Notes: generated by a model from the sequence alone, not told the origin. Positions 17,534 through 26,221 are shown, numbered from the stretch's first letter. The stretch is 64,000 nt of DNA from Halobellus captivus (GCF_003697845.1 NZ_RDQE01000003.1:22996-86995); one strand, 5' to 3'. Translations and numbers: made by a program.

Positions 17534-18624
17534 GCTTTGGCACCGAGTTCGAGGTCCGCGAGCACACCGTTGAGCCGGTCGACCGCTTCCCTCGTGTCCT
17601 CGCGTGTTCCGGTGGAGATCCGCACGCACTCCGGCAATCCGAAGGAGGTACAGTTCCTGATGATGACTCCCCGTTCCTGGGCGGCCTCGGCGACCACGGT
17701 TCCGTCGCCGACCCGTGCGAGCACGAAGTTGCCCGCGGAGTCGAACGTCTCGGCGTCGAGCTCTCCGGCGATGTACCCGCGAGCCCATCGCGCGGTCTCG
17801 ACGGACTCCTCGACGTGATCCGGATCGTCGAGCGCGGCCAGCGCGGCCCGACACGCCAGCTCGCTCGCCGCGAACGGGGTGTTCACGCGGGCGTACGCCT
17901 CCCCCCACTCCTCGGGGACGACGCTGTAGCCGATCCGGAGACCGGCGAGGCCGTACGCCTTCGAGAACGTCCGGAGGACGGCGACGTCGTCCCGGTCGTT
18001 CACGAGCGGGATCGCGCTGTCGACGTCGGCGAACTCCCCGTAGGCCTCGTCGACGACGACGAGCGTCTCCTCGGCGGTCGCGTCCGCGATCGTCTCGACC
18101 TCCGCGAGGGGGATCACGGAGCCGGACGGGTTGTGCGGCGAGGTGAGGTAGACGATCCGCTCGCCGCCGTACGCGCTCAGCACGCGCTCCGCGGTCTGGG
18201 CGAACCCGTCGTCGATCGAGAGGGGGTACGTCTCGACGCCGGCGTGGTGGTATCGCGCCGACATCGCGTAGTACGCGAAGCCGGGGTCGGGGACCAACAC
18301 CCGGTCGTCCGGCTCCAGCGCGGCCCGCGAGAGGTAGTCGATCGAGCCGTCGGCTCCCGGCGAGACCCACACCTGCTCGGGCGTCACGTCCCACTCCTCG
18401 GCGATGCGAGCGGTGAGGTCGGCGTGCGAGGACTTCGGGTAGACGTTCACCCGGTCCGCGTGCTCGCGGATCGCCTCGACGGCCGCGGGGCTCGGCCCGT
18501 GGGGGTTCTCGTTCGAGGAGAGTTTGATCAGCTCCGACCGGTCGATCCCGAGGTCGCGGGCGACCTCCTCGACGCCCCTTCCGGGCACGTACGGGGAGTG
18601 ATCCGAGAGGTCCCGTGGTTGCAT
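17530..18624 (-). CDS. hisC: Histidinol-phosphate aminotransferase
   Basis: A 364-residue class II PLP aminotransferase that converts imidazole acetol-phosphate to L-histidinol phosphate. Visible are the N-terminal KLSSNENPHGPSPAA, the substrate-site SPGADGSIDYLSRA, the PLP-contact SPHNPSG, VVDEAYGEF, and the Schiff-base lysine in RTFSKAYGLAGLRIGY. A minus-strand GCTTAAGG at 18648-18655 lies 24-31 bases before the start, so the three-gene operon probably begins here. Other his genes are not in the window. Confidence 0.95.
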   Translation of the reverse strand: MQPRDLSDHSPYVPGRGVEEVARDLGIDRSELIKLSSNENPHGPSPAAVEAIREHADRVNVYPKSSHADLTARIAEEWDVTPEQVWVSPGADGSIDYLSRAALEPDDRVLVPDPGFAYYAMSARYHHAGVETYPLSIDDGFAQTAERVLSAYGGERIVYLTSPHNPSGSVIPLAEVETIADATAEETLVVVDEAYGEFADVDSAIPLVNDRDDVAVLRTFSKAYGLAGLRIGYSVVPEEWGEAYARVNTPFAASELACRAALAALDDPDHVEESVETARWARGYIAGELDAETFDSAGNFVLARVGDGTVVAEAAQERGVIIRNCTSFGLPECVRISTGTREDTREAVDRLNGVLADLELGAKA

Positions 18625-18803
18625 GCCCGTGTGTCGACCGCGGCCGGCCTTAAGCGTGATCGAACGCGACGGTTCGGAAGGACGCGAACCGATTCACCGG
18701 AAACGTGGTGTGCGATCGGTCCGCACTCACGACGACGTCGGGGTCGGCCCGGATCCGAATCGAGTCCGACCCGATCGCGGATCCGGACCGAGCCGTCCTC
18801 GAT

Positions 18804-19547
18804 TCAGGGGATCCGCACGTCGTGTTCGAGGGTTCCGACGCCCTCGACGGTCACCTCGACCGTGTCCCCGTCCGAGAGCGGCCCGACGCCGTCCGGTGTA
18901 CCCGTGGCGATCACGTCGCCCTCCTCCAGGGTCAGGTACGTCGTGATCTCCTCGATCAGCGTCGGCACGTCGAAGATCAGCTGGCCGAGATGGCCGTCCT
19001 GTTTCTGCTCGCCGTTCACGTGGAGTTCGACGCTCGCCTCGTCGGGCACCTCGTCGGGCGTCGCGACGACCGGGCCAAGCGGGGCGGAGTTGTCGAACGC
19101 CTTCCCGCGCACCCAGTTCTGTTCGCGGTTCTGATCGTCCCGGTTCGAGACGTCGTTCATACAGGTGAACCCCTCGACGACGTCCATCGCGTCCTCGGCG
19201 GCGACGTCCTTGCACGACTCGCCGATCACGACGACGAACTCCGCCTCCCAGTCGATCCGGTCTTTCCCCTCGGGGGCGGTGACGGTGTCGCCGTGGCCCG
19301 CGAGCGCGTTCGGTCCCTTCAAGAAGAGCAGCGGTCGGTCCGGGACGTCGTTCCCGAGCTCGGCGGCGTGTTCGGCGTAGTTGCGACCGATACAGACGAT
19401 CTTTGAGGGATCGACCGGCGGCAGTACGTCGATCTCGGGGTCGTCGAAGTCGTACACGTCGTCGCCGAACGCGACCGTCTCGGTCTCGGGGTCGTAGCGT
19501 CCTTTGCGGATCGAACCGGCCGGGTCGCGGAACCGTGCGTAGTGCAT
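18804..19547 (-). CDS. Fumarylacetoacetate hydrolase family protein
   Basis: A 247-residue protein with the FAH fold: KIVCIGRNYAEHAAELG, LFLKGPNALAGHGD, the metal-site region DWEAEFVVVIG (two Glu positions and nearby Asp), CMNDVSNRD and the C-terminal GDVIATGTPDGVGPL. The family includes acylpyruvate hydrolases, oxaloacetate tautomerases and 2-hydroxyhepta-diene-dioate isomerases; the sequence alone does not separate these. ATG 19547 is preferred to an upstream TTG because a palindromic GGTTATAACC at 19568-19577 places transcription start at this codon. Confidence 0.9.
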   Translation of the reverse strand: MHYARFRDPAGSIRKGRYDPETETVAFGDDVYDFDDPEIDVLPPVDPSKIVCIGRNYAEHAAELGNDVPDRPLLFLKGPNALAGHGDTVTAPEGKDRIDWEAEFVVVIGESCKDVAAEDAMDVVEGFTCMNDVSNRDDQNREQNWVRGKAFDNSAPLGPVVATPDEVPDEASVELHVNGEQKQDGHLGQLIFDVPTLIEEITTYLTLEEGDVIATGTPDGVGPLSDGDTVEVTVEGVGTLEHDVRIP

Positions 19548-19567
19548 ACCGTGCAATCGAATGTGAC

Positions 19568-19577
19568 GGTTATAACC
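19568..19577 (-). promoter_or_regulatory. TATA-like box for the FAH-family gene
   Basis: GGTTATAACC, 21-30 bases upstream of ATG 19547 on the minus strand. Being palindromic it could in principle also act toward the divergent metal-dependent hydrolase gene, but that gene has its own TTTTATTA at 19722-19729. Confidence 0.5.
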
Positions 19578-19755
19578 TTCAGGGATGGCTCCGTTGTTGC
19601 CGACGGAACCGGATCATCGGACGAACCGGCCGTTCCGGTCCTTCCCGGACCGGCATCTCCGCGGTCCCTCGGCTCACCTCGGAGCGTCGTCGACCGCGGA
19701 AGACGGATCCGCGGCGTCGTGTTTTATTACGGCTCGCCGAGACGTATCGACCGCA

Positions 19756-20481
19756 ATGGAGCTCACTTGGCACGGCCACTCGACGTGGCACGTCGTCGTC
19801 GACGAGACCGAACTACTGATCGATCCGTTCTTCGACAACCCGAAGACGGACGTCGATCCCGAGGAGCTCGACCCGGACTACCTCCTCCTGACGCACGGCC
19901 ACGCCGACCACATCGCCGACGTGGACCGCTACGAGGGCGCGACGGTCGTCGCCACCCCCGAGCTGACGGGGTACATCCAGGACACCTTCGGCCACGAGGA
20001 CGCCGTCGGCGGCATGGGGATGAACATCGGCGGCACCGTCGAGTGCGGCGACGCGTGGGTGACGATGGTCCGTGCGGACCACTCGAACGGGATCGACACC
20101 GGCTACGGCACCTCCGCGGGGATGCCCGGCGGCTTCGTGATCGGCGACAAGAAGCCGACCCAGGAGTCGGATCCCGACTGTACGACGTTCTACCACGCCG
20201 GCGACACCGGACTGATGTCCGAGATGGTCGACGTGATCGCGCCGTACCTCGAGCCGGACGCGGCCGCGTTGCCGGCCGGCGATCACTTCACGATGGGGCC
20301 CGCGGGAGCGGGAATCGCCGCCGACTGGGTGGGTGCCGACGTGGTGTTCCCGATGCACTACGACACGTTCCCGCCGATCGAGATCGAGACGCCGGAGTTC
20401 GTCAACGAGGTGAAAGCCGCGGGCGCGGCCGCCGAACCCGTGATCCTGGAGGGCGACGAGACCTACACGCTCGAGCCCTGA
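19756..20481 (+). CDS. UPF0173-type metal-dependent hydrolase (metallo-beta-lactamase fold)
   Basis: A 241-residue protein with the hydrolase motif THGHADH near residues 48-54, an additional metal-site DHSNG, the HAGDTGL segment and a C-terminal FPMHYDTFP histidine. This matches the UPF0173 branch of the metallo-beta-lactamase fold (UlaG-like), whose physiological substrates are mostly unknown. ATG 19756 is preceded by TTTTATTA at 19722-19729, the right spacing for leaderless expression. Cytoplasmic, monocistronic. Confidence 0.92.
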   Translation: MELTWHGHSTWHVVVDETELLIDPFFDNPKTDVDPEELDPDYLLLTHGHADHIADVDRYEGATVVATPELTGYIQDTFGHEDAVGGMGMNIGGTVECGDAWVTMVRADHSNGIDTGYGTSAGMPGGFVIGDKKPTQESDPDCTTFYHAGDTGLMSEMVDVIAPYLEPDAAALPAGDHFTMGPAGAGIAADWVGADVVFPMHYDTFPPIEIETPEFVNEVKAAGAAAEPVILEGDETYTLEP

Positions 20482-20556
20482 GACGGGGCGGACCCGCCCC
20501 TCGAAACGGCCCGTATAGGAAGCTTTAGGCCCGCGGGAGCCCACCTCGGAGACGAC

Positions 20557-20955
20557 ATGTCCGACATCGAGACCACTACCGTCTGTGAGGAGGGTTACGC
20601 ATGTACGAGCCAGGTCGGCGACTTCGACCTCCAGATCGACGCGACCGACGAGACCGGCCCGAACCCGAACACCGCGCTCGTCGCGACGTACGCCTCCTGT
20701 TACATCCCCGCCTTCCGCGTCGGCGGCGGCCAGCGCGGCGAGGACGACCTCGGAAGGCTCCAGATCGACGCGAGCGCCGAGCTCGACGAGGACGACGACC
20801 TCGAGTCCATCGTCTTCGACCTCCACGTCGAGGCCGACCTCGACGACGAGACCGCGGAGGAGATCGTCGCCCGCGGGGAGGACATCTGTCACGTCCACTC
20901 GGCGCTCCGTGAGGAGCTCCGCGCCGAGATCAACGTCCACTCGGGCGCGTTCTGA
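20557..20955 (+). CDS. OsmC family peroxiredoxin-like protein
   Basis: A 132-residue OsmC-fold protein. The two expected reactive cysteines are present, C48 in TYASCYIPAF and C111 in EDICHVHSALR, with the family phrase GPNPNTALVATYASC before the first. OsmC proteins reduce organic hydroperoxides as homodimers. GCTTTAGGC at about 20522-20530 lies 27-35 bases before the ATG. It follows the metal-dependent hydrolase after 75 bases and probably has its own promoter. Confidence 0.93.
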   Translation: MSDIETTTVCEEGYACTSQVGDFDLQIDATDETGPNPNTALVATYASCYIPAFRVGGGQRGEDDLGRLQIDASAELDEDDDLESIVFDLHVEADLDDETAEEIVARGEDICHVHSALREELRAEINVHSGAF

Positions 20956-20998
20956 GTCGGACCGACCCGACGAACAGCCTTCTCCGAGACGCTCCGCG

Positions 20999-21196
20999 TC
21001 ACTCCTTCGTTCCGCTCGACGCGTAGTCGACGAGGACGCTGGAAGCGACGTAGCCGATGACGCCGAGGACGACCGCCGCGACGGCGGCGACGCCGGGTTC
21101 GCGGGCGACGACGTACGCCGCGAGGAACCCGACCATACCGGCCGCGTTCGCACACAAAAGTCGTAGGGTCCGGTAGCTCGGCTCGGCCCTCGCCAT
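20999..21196 (-). CDS. Small two-helix membrane protein
   Basis: A 65-residue protein with two hydrophobic helices (LLCANAAGMVGFLAAYVVA and AAVAAVVLGVIGYVASSVLV). A minus-strand GGTTTATATCG at about 21217-21227 sits 21-31 bases upstream of ATG 21196, strong support for real expression despite the small size. Function unknown. It is divergent from the gene at 21275, and the promoters of both genes lie within 80 bases. Confidence 0.75.
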   Translation of the reverse strand: MARAEPSYRTLRLLCANAAGMVGFLAAYVVAREPGVAAVAAVVLGVIGYVASSVLVDYASSGTKE

Positions 21197-21274
21197 ACCG
21201 GCGGTACGTCCACCCTCGATATAAACCCCGTCCGGGACCCCACGTTTATGTACGATATCGCGGCCACCGGGCGT

Positions 21275-21742
21275 ATGCCATCGAACGGATACGGAACGGG
21301 TGCTCGGAGCGGCGGAGACGAGGAGGGACGTACCGATCTCGACGGGATGGATGACCGATCGACGGATCTCGCCCTCGATCCGGTTGGCTCGATCGGGTCG
21401 ATCGGTTCCGCCGAGCGCGGCGGGAACCCTCGGGACGGGTCCCGTGACCGATCGGGTTTCGGTCCGTACGGCTCCGACCGTTGGGCACGCGTCCTCTCGG
21501 CGGTCACGCCGGCGGCGATGATCGCGGCCGTCGGGATCCGGATCGGGTCGGCCGGGCGACGGTTCGCCCCCGACGCGGCGGCCGGTCTCGATGGGATCCC
21601 GTTCGGTGTCGACGTTGCGACGCTGTCGGCGGTCGCGGGCGTCGTCCACGACCTCTCGGTTCTCCTCGCGGTCGCCGTCGCGTGCGCGGTCGGGTGGCTC
21701 CTCGTGACCGCGGCGGTTCACGTGTCGACGGTGGGACAGTAG
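21275..21742 (+). CDS. Hypothetical membrane-associated protein
   Basis: A 155-residue protein. The first 75 residues are Gly/Asp/Ser/Arg-rich and probably disordered, followed by two hydrophobic segments (VLSAVTPAAMIAAVGIRIG and LSVLLAVAVACAVGWLLVTA). TTTATG at 21245-21250 lies 25-30 bases before ATG 21275 (MPSNGYGTG), which decides the start. The odd, basic low-complexity first half leaves some doubt that the frame is coding throughout. Confidence 0.55.
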   Translation: MPSNGYGTGARSGGDEEGRTDLDGMDDRSTDLALDPVGSIGSIGSAERGGNPRDGSRDRSGFGPYGSDRWARVLSAVTPAAMIAAVGIRIGSAGRRFAPDAAAGLDGIPFGVDVATLSAVAGVVHDLSVLLAVAVACAVGWLLVTAAVHVSTVGQ

Positions 21743-21869
21743 GGGGCATGAACGCCCCGAGGGACACGTGTCCCACCCGGCGTCTCTCGGCCGGCGTGTC
21801 CCGCCGGGATCTCCCGTCCGGAGCGCGCCGCCCGGAACGACTTTGCATCCGGCGAAGCTACCGTCGCAC

Positions 21870-22430
21870 ATGGTCGCGATGGAATCCGACTCCGAACTCG
21901 ATCGGGGCGATACAGCGCCCGACTTCGAGCTACCCGGAACCGACGACGAGACGCACGCGCTGGAGGACTTCGAGAGAGACGCCCTGCTCGTGGTGTTCAC
22001 CTGTAACCACTGTCCGTACGCGAAGGCGAAGTTCGACCTCCTGAACGACCTCGCCGCCGAGTACGACGACCTCGCGGTTGTCGGGATCAACCCGAACGAC
22101 GAGACGGAGTACCCCGACGACTCCTTCGAGGCCATGCGTGAGCGGGTCGCCGACGGGACGATCGCCTACGACGCGTACCTCCGTGACGAGACCGCGGAGG
22201 TCGCGGCGGCCTACGGCGCGGTGTGTACCCCCGACCCGTTCCTGTTCGGGCGCGAGGACGGCGAGTGGCGGCTCCGCTATCACGGCCGGCTCGACGACGC
22301 GTTGAACCCCGACGACGAGCCGACGGAGTTCTACGTCCGGGACGCGGTCGAGGCGGTGCTCGCGGGCGAGGAGGTCCCACACCCGGACCGGCCGTCGCGT
22401 GGCTGTTCGATCAAGTGGCCCGACGAGTGA
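21870..22430 (+). CDS. Thioredoxin-fold redoxin family protein
   Basis: A 186-residue AhpC/TlpA-like protein. The active site is TCNHCPYAKAKFD, a CxxC motif near residues 48-51, in a redoxin fold with GDTAPDFELPGTDDETHAL before it and AAYGAVCTPDPFLFG (cis-Pro loop) after it. It has no signal peptide so should act in the cytoplasm as a thiol-disulfide or peroxide reductase. ATG 21870 or ATG 21879 could be the start; I give the former. It is convergent with the DUF3592 gene, with a palindrome between them. Confidence 0.9.
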   Translation: MVAMESDSELDRGDTAPDFELPGTDDETHALEDFERDALLVVFTCNHCPYAKAKFDLLNDLAAEYDDLAVVGINPNDETEYPDDSFEAMRERVADGTIAYDAYLRDETAEVAAAYGAVCTPDPFLFGREDGEWRLRYHGRLDDALNPDDEPTEFYVRDAVEAVLAGEEVPHPDRPSRGCSIKWPDE

Positions 22431-22503
22431 GGCCACACCCGGATCGATGAGCGAGGACGCTCCCGAACATCGGGTCCCCCGCGCGGATCGTCGAACCGTA
22501 ACC

Positions 22504-22583
22504 GACTGCGATGGGTCGCGCTCGACTATGGGCCGTTACGCTCGACTGCGGTCCCTTGCGCTCGATCGCGACGCGTCGCGATC
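22504..22583 (+). repeat. Degenerate 20-base tandem repeat, four units
   Basis: Four consecutive 20-base units starting at 22504, 22524, 22544 and 22564. The first three begin GACT and end CGCTC; the fourth begins GATCGCG and ends CGATC. Register is exact but the centres diverge. The array lies between the stop codons of two convergent genes. Confidence 0.7.
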
Positions 22584-22585
22584 GA
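22562..22585. terminator. 24-base perfect palindrome between convergent genes
   Basis: The half TCGATCGCGACG is followed immediately by its exact reverse complement CGTCGCGATCGA, ending one base before the DUF3592 stop codon (22586-22588). It could extrude as a hairpin or act as a protein site or bidirectional termination signal; no oligo-T run follows, so intrinsic termination is only one reading. Confidence 0.5.
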
Positions 22586-23092
22586 TCAGGACGTACGTCT
22601 TCCACGGAGGGCGGATCGTCCGCCCAGAAGCGCGAGTACCGCACCGATCCCGATCGCGACGAACGGGGCGTTGGACCGCTCCCTTCTGAGGAACGCGTCC
22701 TCCGGCGCATCGGGCGTCACGTACGCGGTGACCGTCTCGCCGGCCTCGTAGTCGTCGACCACCTTCCCGGCTCCCGATCGCGTGTCGTACGACCGCCGTA
22801 CCGACGCCGGATACACGCCGGTCGCGGTGTACGTCTTCCCTCCGTACGCGTACTCGTAGCGGACGAACGGGTAGTAGTCCGCGTCCGGGCTCGAGGCCGA
22901 ACTCGTGGCGTCGACGTCGGTCTCGAGGACCGTCGCCTCGACGGGTTCCGCGGTCTCGATCGCCTGCTGTTGTTGGAGGTGATCGTACCCGCCGTAGCCG
23001 GCGAGCGCCATCCCGGCGACGAGGAACAGCAGGCCGCCGCGGACGGGGTCGATCTCTCTTCCGGCGAGGGTGATACCGTCGTTCGGGGACAT
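22586..23092 (-). CDS. DUF3592 domain membrane protein
   Basis: A 168-residue protein with a membrane helix near each end (GGLLFLVAGMALAGYGGY near residue 25 and FVAIGIGAVLALLGGRSAL near 150) and between them a beta-rich extracytoplasmic domain (VEATVLETDVDA, YYPFVRYEYAYGGKTYTATG, VVDDYEAGETVTAYVTPDAPEDAFL) typical of DUF3592. Function unknown; in other organisms the family appears in envelope or secretion contexts. ATG 23092 (MSPNDGITLAG) is taken as the start. Confidence 0.85.
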   Translation of the reverse strand: MSPNDGITLAGREIDPVRGGLLFLVAGMALAGYGGYDHLQQQQAIETAEPVEATVLETDVDATSSASSPDADYYPFVRYEYAYGGKTYTATGVYPASVRRSYDTRSGAGKVVDDYEAGETVTAYVTPDAPEDAFLRRERSNAPFVAIGIGAVLALLGGRSALRGRRTS

Positions 23093-23244
23093 GGAGGCCG
23101 GTGATCCGCGTTCCATGAAATGACTGTCGGAACGCGACCACCTGCCTCGACTGGCGGTCCGCTTACCGTGACTCGGATCGGCGGTTCGTGCCCGGTGGCT
23201 CCACCCCGGCGTGGGTTGAAATGGTTCCCGCCCGAAGGGATCCC

Positions 23245-23940
23245 ATGGGAATGAAGGAGGCCGGCGAGGCGGAGCTCCACGAGATCGACCGCTTCGACCG
23301 CGGCGTGGGCTGGATCGCGTATCCGGACGAATCGATGGAGCGTGCGAGCCACGCGCTCGCGGTGCCGAACGAGGAGGGCGACGACGACGTGTGGGTGATC
23401 GACCCGGTCGACGCGCCGGGCGTCGACGACCTGCTCGCGGAGTTCGGATCGGTCGCGGGCGTCGTCGTCGGGCTGGACCGGCACGAACGCGACGCCGAGA
23501 CGATCGCGACCCGTCACGACGTCCCCGTCTACGTCCCCGAGTGGATGTCGGGCGTCGCCGACGGCGTCGACGGCCAAGTGCGCCGGTTCGGCCGCCGGCT
23601 GGCCGACACCGGCTTCGAGTCGATCCGGATCCGCGACTCCACGGTGCCGCCCTGGCAGGAGGTCGGCCTCTTCGACGGGGAGACGCTCGTGGTCCCCGAG
23701 TCGCTCGGCTCGGCGTCGTACTTTCGAGGGGACCGCGAACGGCTCGGCGTCCATCCGATGCTCCGGTTCACGCCGCCGCGAACGGTCCTCTCCGGGCTCG
23801 ATCCCGACCGCGTCCTCGTCGGTCACGGCGTAGGCGTCCTCGAGGACGCCGGTACGGCGGTCGAGGACGCGCTCGCGGGGTCCCGACGGAAGGCCCCCGG
23901 ACTCTACCTCAGGACGCTCCGGTCCGCCCTCGGGATCTGA
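23245..23940 (+). CDS. Conserved haloarchaeal protein, degenerate metallo-beta-lactamase-like
   Basis: A 231-residue protein beginning MGMKEAGEAELHEIDRF. The alternation of VWVIDPVDAPGVDDLL, VAGVVVGLDRHERDAETIA, PVYVPEWM and RVLVGHGVGVLEDA follows the outline of a metallo-beta-lactamase fold, but the HxHxDH motif is replaced by LDRHERDA, which retains only one His and Asp. I therefore consider it a metal-site-degenerate relative of unknown function. ATG 23251 is an alternative start. The next gene begins 7 bases after its stop. Confidence 0.75.
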   Translation: MGMKEAGEAELHEIDRFDRGVGWIAYPDESMERASHALAVPNEEGDDDVWVIDPVDAPGVDDLLAEFGSVAGVVVGLDRHERDAETIATRHDVPVYVPEWMSGVADGVDGQVRRFGRRLADTGFESIRIRDSTVPPWQEVGLFDGETLVVPESLGSASYFRGDRERLGVHPMLRFTPPRTVLSGLDPDRVLVGHGVGVLEDAGTAVEDALAGSRRKAPGLYLRTLRSALGI

Positions 23941-23947
23941 GCGGCTC

Positions 23948-24364
23948 GTGATCCACGTCACTCGCGACCTGCTGACGGTGCTCCTCGACCACGCCGCCGA
24001 GCACGACCCGACCGCCGTGAACCTCCGCCTGTCGGCCACCCGTGCGAGGGAGTTCGACGCGGAGCTCGGACTGGACCCGGAGACGCCCGTCCTGACGCAC
24101 TTCACGCTCGGAGGGGTCGGCGGGTCGGTGAACGCGGTGTTCGGCGTCGACCTCGGAACGCCGGCGGGTCGGGGCGGCGCACGGTTCCTCTCGCATCCGA
24201 CCGGTCGGCTCGAACTGTCGAAGACCGACGACCTCGCGGCGGTCGTCCTCGTCGCCGTCCCGCCGTACGACGACGACGGCGTCGCCGCATTCGACCGCGC
24301 CGGCGACGGGATCGAGCTGGTCGTCCTCGACGCGACCCCGCCGAAGGAATCGATTCCGGAGTGA
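23948..24364 (+). CDS. JAMM/MPN-like protein lacking metal ligands
   Basis: A 138-residue protein starting at GTG 23948. Residues 81-94 read LSHPTGRLELSKTD, which matches the JAMM motif (HxH, seven residues, S, two residues, D) except that the first His is Leu81; the distal His83, Ser91 and Asp94 remain. The upstream catalytic Glu position (after the DP at residues 20-21) appears to be Thr/Ala. If the fold is right this is a catalytically dead MPN domain, as in scaffold subunits. It follows the preceding gene after 7 bases, suggesting an operon of two degenerate hydrolase relatives. Confidence 0.65.
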   Translation: MIHVTRDLLTVLLDHAAEHDPTAVNLRLSATRAREFDAELGLDPETPVLTHFTLGGVGGSVNAVFGVDLGTPAGRGGARFLSHPTGRLELSKTDDLAAVVLVAVPPYDDDGVAAFDRAGDGIELVVLDATPPKESIPE

Positions 24365-24426
24365 CTCCGGCCCTTCCCGCCCCACAAACCCGAGTTTAAA
24401 GACGACCGAGCGGCTACGAGACGGCG

Positions 24427-24753
24427 ATGGCAGCACGCCCACCAGGCGACGGCGGGTCCGCGGAACCGGAGGCGATCGAGTTCGGAATCGCCGCGCTCGA
24501 CGCCCGGATCGGGGAATCGGACCTCGCGTTTCCCGCGACGAGTCGGGAGATCGTCCGCGCGCTCGACCACCCGGAGATCCCCTACGACTCGAAGGGACGG
24601 ACGATCGAGCTGGCGGCGGCGCTGGAGGAGCTCCAGAAGTCGGAGTTCGAGAACGAGACGGAACTGCTCGACGCGCTGTATCCCGTCTTCGACGAGGCAC
24701 GGCGGGGCGGCCGCGGGTTCCTCGACGGGCTCCGAAACGCGCTTCCCTTCTGA
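24427..24753 (+). CDS. Small conserved haloarchaeal protein (DUF5789-like)
   Basis: A 108-residue acidic protein. The core FPATSREIVRALDHPEIPYDSKGRTIELAAALEEL (read in two parts either side of HPEIPYDS) is mostly helical and I recall it from small haloarchaeal families of unknown function. TTTAAA at 24395-24400 lies 27-32 bases upstream of the ATG, so it is likely a leaderless monocistronic gene. No function can be assigned. Confidence 0.75.
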   Translation: MAARPPGDGGSAEPEAIEFGIAALDARIGESDLAFPATSREIVRALDHPEIPYDSKGRTIELAAALEELQKSEFENETELLDALYPVFDEARRGGRGFLDGLRNALPF

Positions 24754-24776
24754 GTCGGGACTCGTGAGGTCCCGAT

Positions 24777-25082
24777 CTAGGTCGCCTGCTGTTCCGTCTC
24801 GACCTCCGGCTCGTCCGTACCGGTCTCGAGACGCTCGATGATGTCGTTGATGAGCACCACGTCGCCGACCGCGCGAACCCAGCGGTAGGGGACGATCACG
24901 CCGGTGTTCCCGTCGACGCGTCCGGCGAACAGCTCGTGATTGAGTTCGGCCAGCGCCAGCCCGGTCACCGACTGCGTGTCGAGATCGAGGCGGACGTCCT
25001 CCACCTCGCCGACGAAGACGCCGTTGTTCGAGTACACCTCTCTGCCGACAAGGGACGTGATCTCCTCGGGAGCAGCGTTCAT
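24777..25082 (-). CDS. PRC-barrel domain protein
   Basis: A 101-residue protein with the PRC-barrel beta pattern: EITSLVGREVYSNNGVFVG, EVEDVRLDLDTQSVTGLAL, GVIVPYRWVRAVGDVVLIND. PRC-barrel proteins serve as adaptors in RNA processing (RimM-like) or photosynthetic complexes; stand-alone haloarchaeal copies are common and archaeal ones have been linked to RNA-associated and cell-division functions. A minus-strand CTTAATAGG at 25105-25113 lies 23-31 bases upstream of ATG 25082. Confidence 0.88.
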   Translation of the reverse strand: MNAAPEEITSLVGREVYSNNGVFVGEVEDVRLDLDTQSVTGLALAELNHELFAGRVDGNTGVIVPYRWVRAVGDVVLINDIIERLETGTDEPEVETEQQAT

Positions 25083-25168
25083 GTCCGATACGGTCACGAG
25101 CGCGCCTATTAAGCGTTCGTTGTCGAACGACGTCCGTCTGACGCGGACTCCCCTCGTTCGCCTCGGGA

Positions 25169-26221
25169 TCAGGCCGGGAGGATCCGCGTCACGCCGGCCG
25201 TCTCGGCGACGACCCACGCCACGAAGACGCCGTACGTGGCGAGCAGGGCGTACGCCTCGAGGGTCGTCAAGGACAGACCCGTCCGGAGCGTCCCGAAGAG
25301 CAGGACCGTCGCGAGCGTGAGGACGGCGAACATCGGCACGGCCGTCGAGAAGTCCACCGGAACCGCTCCGACGATGAGCACGCCGACGGGGATGACCACG
25401 AGCAGGTCGAAGGTGTTCGACCCGAGGACGTTGCCCAGGCTCGTCGCGCTGTTGTCGTCGCGGGCGGACCGAACGCTAACGAGCGTGTCGGGGAGGCTCG
25501 TCGCCGCCGCGATGATCGTCATTCCGGCGAGGAACTCGGGGATCCCGAACGTGTGTCCGAGCGACTCGATGGCCGACACCATCGCCTCGACGCTCACGAG
25601 GATGAGGAGGAGACCGGCGGCCAGCTTCCCCCACTCGCGGAGCGGGGCGGCGTCCGCCCCCCCGGACTCGGCCTCGTAGTCGCCCGTGTCCTGCCACTGG
25701 ATGAACAGGTAGAGCCCGTAGACGAAGAGCGGGACCACCGCGAGCGGACGGGTTATCGACCCGGTCAGGCTGCCTCCGCCCGTCCCGCCCGTCCCGACGG
25801 CCACCGGCTCGTAGATGACCGCGAGCGCGAAGGTGATGACGAGCACGGAGACCGCGAGCATGTAGAACTGCGCCTCCTTGTACACGATCGTCCGACTCGA
25901 GTCGAGGTCGTCCGCGGTCGCGAGCGCCGAGAGCGCGGGGACGACGAGAACGTTGAAGATCGCGGAGCCGACGATCGCCCCGACACCCATGTCGAAGACG
26001 CCGGCGAGCGCGGTGACGACCACGCTCGCGAACTCGGGGAAGCTCGATCCGACCGCGACGACGACCGTTCCCTGGACGACCGGCGGCAGGCCGTAGTGCG
26101 TCGAGAGCCCCTCCGCGGCCTCCTCGAGCCACCCGCTGCCGAGCCAGATCAGCCCGCTCGCGGCGACGACCACGAGGACGTTCACGGCCGTGGTGTCGGG
26201 AAGGGCGCCTCCGAGGGCCAT
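25169..26221 (-). CDS. Sodium/calcium exchanger family protein (CaCA)
   Basis: A 350-residue transporter with about 10-11 helices and the two inverted alpha repeats of the CaCA superfamily: VAVGSSFPEFASVVVTAL with GAIVGSAIFNVLVVPAL in the first half and AAATSLPDTLVSVRSARDDN with LGNVLGSNTFDLLVVIP in the second. It should exchange Ca2+ (or another divalent) for Na+, H+ or K+ across the cell membrane. ATG 26221 is used; a GTG at 26260 would add 13 residues. The hydrophilic loop between repeats is short and lacks a calcium-binding domain. Confidence 0.92.
   Translation of the reverse strand: MALGGALPDTTAVNVLVVVAASGLIWLGSGWLEEAAEGLSTHYGLPPVVQGTVVVAVGSSFPEFASVVVTALAGVFDMGVGAIVGSAIFNVLVVPALSALATADDLDSSRTIVYKEAQFYMLAVSVLVITFALAVIYEPVAVGTGGTGGGSLTGSITRPLAVVPLFVYGLYLFIQWQDTGDYEAESGGADAAPLREWGKLAAGLLLILVSVEAMVSAIESLGHTFGIPEFLAGMTIIAAATSLPDTLVSVRSARDDNSATSLGNVLGSNTFDLLVVIPVGVLIVGAVPVDFSTAVPMFAVLTLATVLLFGTLRTGLSLTTLEAYALLATYGVFVAWVVAETAGVTRILPA

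Noticed and set aside
22504..22583. Repeat array as a possible CRISPR
   Set aside because: Units are contiguous 20-mers with no spacers and only four copies; no cas genes are in the window.
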